From a bacterium UBP14_UBA6098 (GTDB lineage Bacteria > UBP14 > UBA6098): a stretch of DNA of 64,000 nucleotides. Both the position numbers and the translations under genes were made by a program. The notes below the pieces were generated by a model. That model saw only the letters and a list, made by a program, of their open reading frames with translations, did not search any database and was not told the origin of the DNA. The stretch spans positions 122,803 through 186,802 of the forward strand of contig DIWU01000008.1 in NCBI GenBank assembly GCA_002428525.1, given 5' to 3'. This document shows, piece by piece, positions 34,499 through 43,315 of the stretch. How positions within the stretch are numbered: position 1 is the stretch's first letter; each line of letters opens with the position of its first letter.

Positions 34499-37043
34499 CG
34501 ACCTCCTTTACACCTCGTTTTTCAAAAAAGAGGCTGAGGGCAAAGAGCAGAACCCACGCCAAAACCGCCGCGAGCGAGATCATGAGGGACTTTTTCACGA
34601 GCTTGCCCTCGAACTCGAAGCGAACAGCGTGATTGCCACTTGTCAGCGGCACCGCTCGGAAGGTGCCGTTTGCGCGGAGGATCGGCAGTTCCTTGTCGCC
34701 CTCAAAGGCGCGCCATTCGGGATACCAGTTGTCGCAGAGGATGAGCAGACCCTCGCGGGCCATATCGATCTTGACCTCGAACTCCTCGGGCTTCTTGCCG
34801 GAGATTATCCCAACCGAGGGGAAAAGCGTGCTGTCTTCGGCCGAGGCGGGCTGAAGCTCTACCGTCCCCTCGACCACCGCAGAGAGCGCCGGATTGAATT
34901 GATCCGAAAAAACCGCTTGGCGCGCCTCGTCGGGAGAGGCGACGCTTCGCCAATTGTAAACCGAGAACGCCCTCGGAAGGCTCATATTGTTTTTGTATAT
35001 ATTCAGGTTGCCCTCTTTGAAGGCGAGCTGAAATCCGTCTATCTCCCTGCCGCGGATTGCGATATAGTCGGTGTTCAGAAGCATCATCCCCGCGCGGGAG
35101 AGGAGGTTGCGGGAATTGTTATTTCGGTCGATGAACTCGTCGAAGGTGCGCAGTTGGTTGCCATGGCCGACTCCGAAGACCACCTCTTCGAGGCCGTGCG
35201 TCGCCAGATAGCTGTCCTGAAACGCCCCGGGCGTGACGAGCACTCGGAAGGGCTTCTTTGCGTATTCAGTTTTCAGGAAGTTCGTCGCCGGCGTAGCCTG
35301 AAAATACTGCTCCGGCTCGATAATCTCAACGAAGGGCCTGTCGATTCGCCAGACATCGAACAGCGAGGCGAGGCAGATAAGTGTAAGCGCGGTTCCCGCT
35401 CCGAGCCTGCCCTTCATCGATAGATAATACGCCCCCAAAGCGATCCCGAGCACGATCACCGCGAGCCACATCGCACCGGCGATCGTTCCGGCGTTGGCCT
35501 CCATCGTTGCGCGCGCGGTCTGCGGGATTCCGGAATAGACTATCGAGCTGTATAGCCCCAGAATCGCCTTGCCCGCGACTGTGAAAAGAAGCGCCTTCAG
35601 CGCAAGGGCGACCCCGATCACGGCAAGATAGACCGACAAACCGCGCTTGAAGAGCAGTTGCCGTTTTTCCGCGTCGCGAAGCGCGCAGATCATCTCCGCA
35701 GAAAGCACCACCGCGCTGAACGCCGCGAGGAAGATCAGCATCGACGGCCCGCGGAATTTCTTCACCTGCGGAATGACCGCATAAAAGAGCTTAAACAGCG
35801 GCGTTGTCGCGCCGAGAGCGAAGACTGTGCTGAAAACCCCGAGCCCCATGAAAAACCATGTTCGCGGGCTTCGTAGCAAAATCACCGCACCGAGGGCGAG
35901 GATTAAAACGATTATTCCGAAATAATCCGAGTTCAGCTTGAAGGCGTTTCTGCCCCAATAGGTATTGGTTTGGCCGATATTGATCCCCGCGAACTCCGGC
36001 ACGAACAGGCCGCCGATCTCCTCCGGATGAAGCGACCAGCTCGTTGACCAAGCATAGCCGGATTCCTCGGTGCGCTGGGTTCTCTGCGAGTGCTCGCCCA
36101 AATACTTGAACGGCGGATATATCTGCAATGTCGTTATCGCGAGGCCGATGAGTATCGCGACCACAAAGACCGCGACATGCCTCGCGGGGAGTTTCAGGTT
36201 CTTCTTCGCGATAATCATGCGAATCACCCTGAAGACAAAATACGACCCGATCCCCCAAGCCGCGAAATAGGCCATCTGCATATGCGCGGACAGCACCATT
36301 AGCGAGTAGGTCAGCCCGAAGAGGAGATAGCGCCACAGGCGGCCGGACTTGAGCGCTGTCTCCAGCGCCCAAAAGGCAAGCGGCAGAAGCGTGATAACGA
36401 ACATCTTGCCGTCGTGGCCGGCGTAGATATAGCTAAGAAAGAAAGGCCCGAAGGAATAGGCTAACCCGCCGAAAAAGGCCGAACCGCGGCAAAGCTTCAA
36501 ACTGCGCAGAAAGCCGAACATGAAGAAGCCCGCGAGGCAGATATGCAGGACATAGCGTATCCCCAGCGCGTAGGGGAGCGGCAGGATCAGCTCGAGAATC
36601 CTCGTCGGGTAAAGGACATCGCCGTGCATCCCCTCGTGGAAGGGCATTCCGCCGTGAAGAAGATTTTCCCACAGCGGATACGAGCCGAAACTCAATATAT
36701 GCTCGCGATAGAAATTGTGCGCAAAATATCCGAGGCCCATCGTGTCGGTTCCGAAGAGCATCCCCCCGCCGAAGATGAACCGCGAGAAATAGTAGGCGGT
36801 AATCCATAAGAACAAAAAGAAAAACGGCCACTCGCGTTTTGAATTGAAAACCGCCATCGCCAGCGGAAGGCCGGTCAGCGCGACCGCCGCGAAGGCAAGC
36901 CCGGAGAGGTTCGGCGTGACTATATCCCAAAGGAAATATCCGAAAACCAAGCCCAATGCCGCCAGCCCGATCCCGACCGCCCAAAGCAGAGGGCCGGAAA
37001 GAAAGGGTTTACTCGTCGATGTTTTTTTTGCGAGCTTACTCAT
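34491..37043 (-). CDS. Large YfhO-like membrane protein
   Basis: 850 residues with about 13 membrane helices, mostly in the first 600 residues, and a periplasmic C-terminal domain (residues about 600-820) with the YfhO hallmark LILCDNWYPEWRAFEGDKELP near residue 770. YfhO proteins are thought to work as GT-C-type glycosyltransferases or in glycan presentation; the first extracytoplasmic loop has GTDTMGLGYF and DVLYPTR. One closing TM (SLAAVLAWVLLFALSLFF). The next gene in the run (UbiA-like) overlaps its end. Confidence 0.83.
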   Translation of the reverse strand: MSKLAKKTSTSKPFLSGPLLWAVGIGLAALGLVFGYFLWDIVTPNLSGLAFAAVALTGLPLAMAVFNSKREWPFFFLFLWITAYYFSRFIFGGGMLFGTDTMGLGYFAHNFYREHILSFGSYPLWENLLHGGMPFHEGMHGDVLYPTRILELILPLPYALGIRYVLHICLAGFFMFGFLRSLKLCRGSAFFGGLAYSFGPFFLSYIYAGHDGKMFVITLLPLAFWALETALKSGRLWRYLLFGLTYSLMVLSAHMQMAYFAAWGIGSYFVFRVIRMIIAKKNLKLPARHVAVFVVAILIGLAITTLQIYPPFKYLGEHSQRTQRTEESGYAWSTSWSLHPEEIGGLFVPEFAGINIGQTNTYWGRNAFKLNSDYFGIIVLILALGAVILLRSPRTWFFMGLGVFSTVFALGATTPLFKLFYAVIPQVKKFRGPSMLIFLAAFSAVVLSAEMICALRDAEKRQLLFKRGLSVYLAVIGVALALKALLFTVAGKAILGLYSSIVYSGIPQTARATMEANAGTIAGAMWLAVIVLGIALGAYYLSMKGRLGAGTALTLICLASLFDVWRIDRPFVEIIEPEQYFQATPATNFLKTEYAKKPFRVLVTPGAFQDSYLATHGLEEVVFGVGHGNQLRTFDEFIDRNNNSRNLLSRAGMMLLNTDYIAIRGREIDGFQLAFKEGNLNIYKNNMSLPRAFSVYNWRSVASPDEARQAVFSDQFNPALSAVVEGTVELQPASAEDSTLFPSVGIISGKKPEEFEVKIDMAREGLLILCDNWYPEWRAFEGDKELPILRANGTFRAVPLTSGNHAVRFEFEGKLVKKSLMISLAAVLAWVLLFALSLFFEKRGVKEVDA

Positions 37044-37054
37044 AAATGATCTCC

Positions 37055-38032
37055 TTATTTCTCACTCGAACAGCTCGAGGAAAAGCTCGAAACCGCTTTG
37101 CAACCAATCGTTTTGAAGACAATCGCGGCTATCCCCAAGGAAGCCGCCTCGACAGTCAAAATCCAAATCCTGCCGGCAGTCGCGACAAGGCCGGCGACGC
37201 CCGAGGGAAAAACCGCGGTCAAAATCAAGAGCAAAACACCCTCGCGAACCCCAAGCCCGCCCGGCGAGATGAAGACCATCCACCCGATAGTGAAGGCGAG
37301 GATGAAAGCACCGCCCACGAAGGGAAAACTCGATAATTCGAGCTCGGTAATCGAGGCGGTCATCATCGCGAAGGAGAGGCCGTAGAGAATCCAGCCCAAG
37401 GCCAAGGACAAAAAGGCCACAGCCCAATCCTTGAATGAAATCTCATATCCGATAGGGTCGCGCTTCATGAGCGTGAGTGCCTTGTTTGCAAGGGCTTTCA
37501 AAATCGGCGGTATAGTCGCGATTATCCCCAAAAGCCCTATCAGCGCGAAAACCCAGCTCGGGATATTCAAAGTGAACCTCGAGAAGGCCTCCTGACCGGC
37601 CAGTAGGATTCCGAGCACCCCCGCGGTGATTATCAGCAAAACCTGAAAAACAGCCATCGCCCCGAGAGTCGATACCCTCGGGACGCCCTCCCTCTTCATG
37701 AAAACCAACAAACCCGCTATCTGAGCGACTTTGCCGGGAATATATCTGCCGAAATTCGCGAATTGCATCAAAAAGGCGAACCTCGAGAAGGGGATATTCC
37801 CGCCGAAGGCCTTGAATATGTTCTGCGTCACCTTCGAGTTCAAGAATGTCGCGATACAGCCCACGGCGATCGAGCCGAAAAGCATCGGAAGATCCAGCGA
37901 CCACTCGTATCGCCGCACCTCGCCCCAATCCCGAACGACGATTCGCACGATGAAAAAGACAAGGCCCGCGATCACGAGTGTCCCGATGACCAGCTTTAAA
38001 ATCCTCTTAATATCCGCGCTTTTCTCGGGCAA
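37055..38032 (-). CDS. LPG-synthase-TM/AglD-type integral membrane protein
   Basis: 325 residues with about eight membrane helices. It matches the flippase-like UPF0104 / lysylphosphatidylglycerol synthase TM domain: FGRYIPGKVAQIAG near residue 93, and SPGGLGVREGVLLLI near the end. Such proteins occur beside polysaccharide genes and may move lipid-linked sugars across the membrane. It may be the lipid translocase of this locus, since no Wzx- or ABC-type flippase is seen here. Confidence 0.8.
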   Translation of the reverse strand: MPEKSADIKRILKLVIGTLVIAGLVFFIVRIVVRDWGEVRRYEWSLDLPMLFGSIAVGCIATFLNSKVTQNIFKAFGGNIPFSRFAFLMQFANFGRYIPGKVAQIAGLLVFMKREGVPRVSTLGAMAVFQVLLIITAGVLGILLAGQEAFSRFTLNIPSWVFALIGLLGIIATIPPILKALANKALTLMKRDPIGYEISFKDWAVAFLSLALGWILYGLSFAMMTASITELELSSFPFVGGAFILAFTIGWMVFISPGGLGVREGVLLLILTAVFPSGVAGLVATAGRIWILTVEAASLGIAAIVFKTIGCKAVSSFSSSCSSEK

Positions 38033-38048
38033 GGCGGCTCCGCTGAAT

Positions 38049-39170
38049 TTATTTATCTTTGGCGCAAAGCTCCGCGGCCTCGCGATAGTAGCTAAGAACT
38101 CGTTTGGCCAAGGCCGGCACAGACCACCTCTCGACCACCCTCTCGCGGGCGGCTTTGCCCATCCGCCTCAAATCGGCCTCGGGTAGCGAAAGCAGGTCGG
38201 AAACCGCCTTTGCGAGGGCCTTCGGGTCCATCGGAGGAACCAAAACACCGACCTCGCTGTCGATAATCTCCGGAAGGCCGCCGACATTCGAGGCGACGAT
38301 AGGCCTCTCGCAGGCCATAGCCTCCAGCCCCGCGACGCTGGTGGCCTCAATAAGCGACGGAATGACAATAACATCCGCCGAGGAGATTAGCGCGGGCATT
38401 GCAGAGTGCGGCCTCGCGCCCAAGAAATGCACCTTCTCCGCGACCCCCAGCTCGATACAAAGCGCTTGCAGGCTCTCTTTGAGCGGGCCGTCGCCGAGGA
38501 GATACAGATTAACATCGTGCCTTTCGAGGATCATCGGCATGGCCCTGACAATGAACTCGACACCGTTCTTCTCGAAAAGCCTTCGCGGGACGACGGCTAT
38601 CTTCGATTCCGGTGAAACCCTCTCGATCGCGGGCTTTACAGGCCGAAACAGCTCGACATCCGCCGCGTTGACCAAGGCATAGACCGGCTTTTTCGGGCAA
38701 AGCCCCAACGCGACATCGCGGATCTCCTCCGAGGCCGCGAGGATGACATCCGGCTTCGAGAGCAGATATCGCAATATCGGGCGCCAGAGGCTCTTTTTCG
38801 CGAGCCGCAGGAAATGGCTCGTGTGCAATGTCGCGACGAGCGGAACGCCCTTTTTTCTAAGGCCGATCGCCGGCACTATCGAGGGGAATGTATGCACATG
38901 ACAAATATCCGCCCATCCGCGCCTTTTTTTCATCGGCGCGATTCCGGCCAAGGTCGTGATAACCCATCCGGAGAGCTTTTTGTTCGGGCAATAGCGCCGC
39001 TCGACCTCGACTCCGGCCATGACCTCGCTTTTCGGAAAATCCCCCGAGCGGCTCGTGACAACATGAACGGAATGCCCCATCTCGACCATAGCCTTGGCGA
39101 GCGTGAAGGCGTGTGTCTCGAGCCCGCCGACCTCCGGCGGGAAATAAATGCAGTGCGTCAGTATATTCAA
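38049..39170 (-). CDS. Family 4 glycosyltransferase
   Basis: 373 residues, GT-B fold. N-terminal YFPPEVGGLETHAFTLAKAM, central VPRRLFEKNGVEFIVRA and the nucleotide-binding GLEAMACERPIVASNVGGLPE, preceded by the E-x7-E pair in IPSLIEATSVAGLE. Likely an alpha-mannosyl- or GlcNAc-transferase of the glycan locus. It overlaps the wecB end by 4 bp. Confidence 0.92.
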   Translation of the reverse strand: MNILTHCIYFPPEVGGLETHAFTLAKAMVEMGHSVHVVTSRSGDFPKSEVMAGVEVERRYCPNKKLSGWVITTLAGIAPMKKRRGWADICHVHTFPSIVPAIGLRKKGVPLVATLHTSHFLRLAKKSLWRPILRYLLSKPDVILAASEEIRDVALGLCPKKPVYALVNAADVELFRPVKPAIERVSPESKIAVVPRRLFEKNGVEFIVRAMPMILERHDVNLYLLGDGPLKESLQALCIELGVAEKVHFLGARPHSAMPALISSADVIVIPSLIEATSVAGLEAMACERPIVASNVGGLPEIIDSEVGVLVPPMDPKALAKAVSDLLSLPEADLRRMGKAARERVVERWSVPALAKRVLSYYREAAELCAKDK

Positions 39171-40333
39171 ATCTCCTCGATTCTCGGGACGAACTCGGCG
39201 ATCTTTTCATAGCTTAAGCCCAGCGCTTTTCTTATCTCGCTATGGATCCTGTCCGCGGCCAAGCCGTCGCCATAGAGGAAGGCGCGTCTCGCCATCGATC
39301 GATATAACTCTTTGTCTTGCAATAGGCTATCCGCGGTGCGGACAATCAGCTCCTCGTCCGTGCCGACAAGCTTGGCGACTCCGTGCTCGACGCCCTCCGG
39401 CCTCTCCGTGACCTCGCGAAGCACAACCACGGGCTTCCCGAGAGCGGGTGCCTCCTCCTGAATCCCCCCGGAGTCGGTCAAAAGGAAATCGCAGGAGGCC
39501 ATAAGCATAGTGAAATCCATATAATCCAGCGGCGGAAGGAGGTGGATTCGCTCGACGCCCTCGAGCAGGCGGTGAACCGGCCCCTCGACATTTGGATTCA
39601 GATGCACCGGATAGACTATCTCGACCTCCGGGTGCGAGCGGACAATTCGAATCATCGAGCGGAGAAGCCTTTGAAACGGCTCTCCGAAGCTCTCGCGCCT
39701 GTGCGCCGTGACGACTATCAGCTTGCCCTTTCGGTTTTCGATAATCGCGCGGGCGGCGTCGTTGGAAATCGGCCGCTTTTCCGAGGTCACCCAAAGAAGC
39801 GAGTCGATGGCCGTGTTTCCGGTGATTGTCATCACAGCCTCGGGCAGATTCTCCGCCAAAAGATGGCGCTTCGCGGATGCCGTCGGGGGGAAAAGCAGTG
39901 TGCTCAGCCCGTCGAGGAGCCTGCGGTTGGCCTCCTCGGGAAAGGGGCTTAAGAGGTTGAAGGTCCGCAGGCCGGCCTCGATATGCGCCACCGGAACCTG
40001 ATGGTAGAACGACACCAAACCGCCGACGAAGGAGGTCGTCGTGTCGCCCTGAACGACGGTCATCGCGATCTCGTTCTCGGAGAACACCCTCTCGAGGCCC
40101 TCGATCGCGCGGACTGTCACCGAGGAAAGCGTCTGGTTCGGGCGCATAATATCGAGGTCGTAATCGACCGACAGCTTGAACGTCCCCAGTACCTGATCGA
40201 GCATCTGCCTGTGCTGGCTCGTCGTCACGACGACAGAATTAAGCTCCTTGTCGGTCGCTATCCTCCGAATTATCGGCGCCATCTTGATAGCGTCCGCGCG
40301 TGTTCCCATCACGAGTAAAATCGACTGGCCCAT
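39167..40333 (-). CDS. wecB: UDP-N-acetylglucosamine 2-epimerase (non-hydrolysing)
   Basis: 388 residues. MGTRADAIKMAPII, VAHIEAGLRTFNL, PEEANRRLLDGLS, VTAHRRESFGE and TDSGGIQEEAPALGKPV are the family signatures. It interconverts UDP-GlcNAc and UDP-ManNAc, the first step to ManNAc or ManNAcA sugars. No wecC was seen. It overlaps the deacetylase stop by one base (TAATG). Confidence 0.96.
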   Translation of the reverse strand: MGQSILLVMGTRADAIKMAPIIRRIATDKELNSVVVTTSQHRQMLDQVLGTFKLSVDYDLDIMRPNQTLSSVTVRAIEGLERVFSENEIAMTVVQGDTTTSFVGGLVSFYHQVPVAHIEAGLRTFNLLSPFPEEANRRLLDGLSTLLFPPTASAKRHLLAENLPEAVMTITGNTAIDSLLWVTSEKRPISNDAARAIIENRKGKLIVVTAHRRESFGEPFQRLLRSMIRIVRSHPEVEIVYPVHLNPNVEGPVHRLLEGVERIHLLPPLDYMDFTMLMASCDFLLTDSGGIQEEAPALGKPVVVLREVTERPEGVEHGVAKLVGTDEELIVRTADSLLQDKELYRSMARRAFLYGDGLAADRIHSEIRKALGLSYEKIAEFVPRIEEI

Positions 40334-41166
40334 TACAGAACCTCTTTCGTGAAAGCCGCCAAAAGCCCGCTCTCTCTGATCGATGTGAATTCAAATCTTT
40401 TTATAAGCTCGGAAAACTTGGCCTCGCCCTTCTTCACGCCTATCGAATGAACAAGCCGAAATAGCGGATTTATCGGCAGTTTCGGATTCTCCGCGTCGAT
40501 ATCCTTCGGGTGAAGATAAACTATCGCGCACCCCTTTGCCCCCTCACGTTCGACCGCCCCCGCGAAAAGCCCCGCCGGAAGAAGCCTCAAATAGAAACCT
40601 CCGAGCGGAAAGGCATACCCGGCAATCCTTCCGGCCGAGGGGGGAAACTCCATCAGATTGCGCCCCTCGATTCGGCCGATTTCCCTCGGGCCGCCCCTGA
40701 GGCCGCCGTAAAAGAGCCTCCCCGAATAGGCGCTCGAATCGTATCGGAATCCCTCAGCCTCGAGAGCGTCGAGATAACGCCCCCAGTTCGAGGCGTTGAC
40801 CGAGAAATTCGGGCAACGAAAACCCAAGACCTCCTCGCCGCAGATATCCTCTATCGTTGACTTAGCGCGCTTAATTGCCTCTTCGAGCTCGCCCCCCGGC
40901 AGGGCATCGACGAGATCGTGATCCCAGCCGTGGCAGGCCAGCTCGTGTCCCTCCGAGGCTATTCTTCGAATCAGCGCGGGATAATCCCGCGCCACAACAC
41001 CGAGCGCAAAGAAGGTCGCCCGCGCGCCGCTGTCGGCCATGAGCGCAAGGAGCCTGTCCGTAGAGCTTTCAATCCGATAAATCCCGGGTTTAAAGCTCTT
41101 ATAATCGAACCCCGGATAATGGGCGTGATACCAATCCTCCAGATCGACTGTGAGAATATGCCTCAA
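40333..41166 (-). CDS. Polysaccharide deacetylase, DUF3473-type
   Basis: 277 residues, NodB homology domain. TVDLEDWYHA (catalytic Asp), ATFFALGVVA, GHELACHGWDHD (metal His-x3-His style) and LGFRCPNFSV. The C-terminal part resembles DUF3473 found in deacetylases of exopolysaccharide loci. It would remove acetyl groups from N-acetyl sugars. It starts 1 nt before the glycosyltransferase stop region and ends by touching wecB. Confidence 0.9.
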   Translation of the reverse strand: MRHILTVDLEDWYHAHYPGFDYKSFKPGIYRIESSTDRLLALMADSGARATFFALGVVARDYPALIRRIASEGHELACHGWDHDLVDALPGGELEEAIKRAKSTIEDICGEEVLGFRCPNFSVNASNWGRYLDALEAEGFRYDSSAYSGRLFYGGLRGGPREIGRIEGRNLMEFPPSAGRIAGYAFPLGGFYLRLLPAGLFAGAVEREGAKGCAIVYLHPKDIDAENPKLPINPLFRLVHSIGVKKGEAKFSELIKRFEFTSIRESGLLAAFTKEVL

Positions 41167-42819
41167 TTACCCGACCGAGCCTTCCTCTTCGGGCGCTTGC
41201 TCGGAATCATTGTCCTTGCTCAAACCGAAACGAACCTCTCCCCCCAAATCCTTCGCCAATTGCTCGACCCTCTCGAAAGAGGCGTCGGCGCCGCTCTCGA
41301 CGGCATTCTTGTGAATCACTCTTCCGCGCCGGCCCCAAGACTGCTCCCTCGGGACGAACTCGAACTCGGCCAAGATGTCCTTGGTCTCGGTCTTTTGCGG
41401 GGTTGCTTCGACTTTTTCGACGACAGCCTCACTGGCCGGCTCGATAGCGCTCGGTGCGGCCTCCGGAGCCTCGGCAGGCTTTTCTCTGCGAGGTCTTTCC
41501 CTACGTGGCCGTTCTCTCGGGGCCTCCTCGCGCGGAGGGCGATTTTCCTCGGTCGGCCGTTCGGCCTTCTCCTCGACGATCCCTTGGCGAGGCCCCTCTT
41601 TCGGTTCGCTCCTTCGCGGAGGTCTTTTATCCTCGACGGGCCTCTCTATCGGCCTTTCGAGGGGCTGTTCCTCCCTATGCTCTCTGCGGGGCCGCTCCCT
41701 CTGGGCCTCCTCGCGCGGAGGGCGCCTGTCGTCCCTCGGCCTGTCGAGATTCTCCGGCCTTGGTCTATCTTCCCACGGCCTATCGTCTGGTCGCCTTTGT
41801 TCGAACTGGCGCGGTCTCGGCTCGTTTACCTGCTCCGGCACCTCGAGCCTCGGCGGCTCGATCGTCCTATGCTTCGACATCAGGAATTCTACACGGTCGC
41901 GCAGGTTCGCGATTGCCTCGGCCAAGAAGCCCAGCGTGAAACTGAATCCCGAGACCGAAATCAACAGCAGGAGCAAGGTCTGAAGCGGCGGATAGCCCCA
42001 GTGGAAGCCCAAGCGCGCGATTAAAATAAACAGCGCAAGCGCACCGGCTAAGACCATTGTTGCGAAACCGAAGCTTCCGAAATACAGCATCGGCTTTGCG
42101 AAGACCTTCTCCGAAAGCCATACCGCAACTAAGTCCGTCAGGCCGATGAAAACCCTGCCGGTGCCCTTGTATTTGGCCTCGCCGTGAAGCCTCGGGCGAA
42201 GCTTCACCGGAATTTCCGCAACGCGATGGCCCTTTTGCGCCGCAAGAACGACCATAAAGCGATGCCAGTCCTTGCGCAAAAACAGCTCCGCCATGACCTC
42301 CCGGCGAAGCACCTTGATCGAGTTCATGTCCTTGACATCGATTCCGAAAAGCCGCCTCGTCAAGAAGTTGTATATCTTGCTGATAAAGGGCTTCTGATAC
42401 TTGCCCTGCTTGATCCCGCTGACTATTCCGAAGCCGCGGTCGAGCTTGTCCATCATCTTCTTAATGTCGAAGGGGTCATACTGCAAATCCGCGTCGAATA
42501 TAGCGATTCGCTTGCCCTTACTCACCGCGAAGCCGGTCTCGATCGCGGCGGTTTTGCCCTCGTTTTGTTTATGCTTGACGAGCTTCATAAACGGATACTT
42601 TGCGGCAACCTCGAGCACCCGTTCGGCCGTTCCATCGGTCGAACCGTCATCGACAACGATAACCTCCGCGCGGAAATGCTGTTGCGAGAGGAAGTCATCG
42701 AACTCCCGCGCCAAGGGCAGGATATTCTCGACCTCGTTGTATGCCGGCACGATTACCGAAAGAGAGTAGTGCGAGGGTAGGTCCTCGTGAGTGGATCTTT
42801 CATTAAACTGCTTTCCCAT
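41167..42819 (-). CDS. Family 2 glycosyltransferase with long disordered Arg/Glu/Pro tail
   Basis: 550 residues. Residues 1-235 are a GT-A domain like DPM/GtrB: VIVPAYNEVEN, VDDGSTDGTAE, IFDADLQYDP and MNSIKVLRREV. Two membrane helices follow (about 240-305). From about residue 320 to 470 the protein is a low-complexity tail of RPPREEAxRERPRRE-like repeats, then a less repetitive end (KDILAEFEFVPREQSWGRRGRVI). Relatives end shortly after the helices, so the tail of about 230 residues is an addition. The DNA of the tail carries a perfect direct repeat (41521-41541 and 41704-41724). The tail should lie in the cytoplasm. Confidence 0.88.
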   Translation of the reverse strand: MGKQFNERSTHEDLPSHYSLSVIVPAYNEVENILPLAREFDDFLSQQHFRAEVIVVDDGSTDGTAERVLEVAAKYPFMKLVKHKQNEGKTAAIETGFAVSKGKRIAIFDADLQYDPFDIKKMMDKLDRGFGIVSGIKQGKYQKPFISKIYNFLTRRLFGIDVKDMNSIKVLRREVMAELFLRKDWHRFMVVLAAQKGHRVAEIPVKLRPRLHGEAKYKGTGRVFIGLTDLVAVWLSEKVFAKPMLYFGSFGFATMVLAGALALFILIARLGFHWGYPPLQTLLLLLISVSGFSFTLGFLAEAIANLRDRVEFLMSKHRTIEPPRLEVPEQVNEPRPRQFEQRRPDDRPWEDRPRPENLDRPRDDRRPPREEAQRERPRREHREEQPLERPIERPVEDKRPPRRSEPKEGPRQGIVEEKAERPTEENRPPREEAPRERPRRERPRREKPAEAPEAAPSAIEPASEAVVEKVEATPQKTETKDILAEFEFVPREQSWGRRGRVIHKNAVESGADASFERVEQLAKDLGGEVRFGLSKDNDSEQAPEEEGSVG

Positions 42820-42829
42820 TTTTCCCTGA

Positions 42830-43312
42830 TCATTCTCCCATCAGTTTTTTCAATGTTTCCTCGATACTGCCGGAAATAACAACATTGTAAATACTTCCAG
42901 CCCGCGATTCGTCGCGGCCGATACGAAGACCGATTCCTGCGACCGCGGGAATCGCCGAAATCGGTATATCGAATGTTCTCGAAAGGTCGATCGAGGCGGT
43001 GAAATCGGACAGTGCCGAAACAGCGTGCCTCCTGAACCAACCCAAAAGGTTCAGGTCGGTTTTAACGAGCACAATATTGCCTACGCCGATCTCGACCGGC
43101 CTTGCAAAAGATAGTAGGCTCACAGCCTTGCCCTTGAGGTAATCGACAACACGCCTCGCCTGTTCGACATCGGCCTCGGTGAACTCCAACGGCAGAATAA
43201 GCAGTGTCCTGTCAAGACCCGCGAGCGCTCTCGGGAATTCCGCTTGTGGGCATTGAAGGTATTTAAGGGCAAAGCCCTCGGTCATCCCCGCGAGTTTTTT
43301 CGTGAACCCCAT
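42830..43312 (-). CDS. Conserved-looking hypothetical protein
   Basis: 160 residues, no signal peptide or membrane helix. KYLQCPQAEFPRALAGLDRTLLILPLEFTEADVEQA begins a Rossmann-like alpha/beta pattern; LVKTDLNLLGWFRRHAV and ISAIPAVAGIGLRIG follow. The layout hints at the C-terminal donor half of a GT9/GT-B protein or a small DUF6913-like domain, but I cannot assign a family. Lies 4 nt after glyA stop side and 11 nt before the tailed glycosyltransferase, so in one operon with both. Confidence 0.6.
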   Translation of the reverse strand: MGFTKKLAGMTEGFALKYLQCPQAEFPRALAGLDRTLLILPLEFTEADVEQARRVVDYLKGKAVSLLSFARPVEIGVGNIVLVKTDLNLLGWFRRHAVSALSDFTASIDLSRTFDIPISAIPAVAGIGLRIGRDESRAGSIYNVVISGSIEETLKKLMGE

Positions 43313-43315
43313 CGA

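Noticed and set aside
40918..42024. 368-codon plus-strand open frame over the deacetylase and glycosyltransferase tail
   Set aside because: Leu/Arg/Pro-rich translation is the complement of the Arg/Glu/Pro repeats; no function signal.
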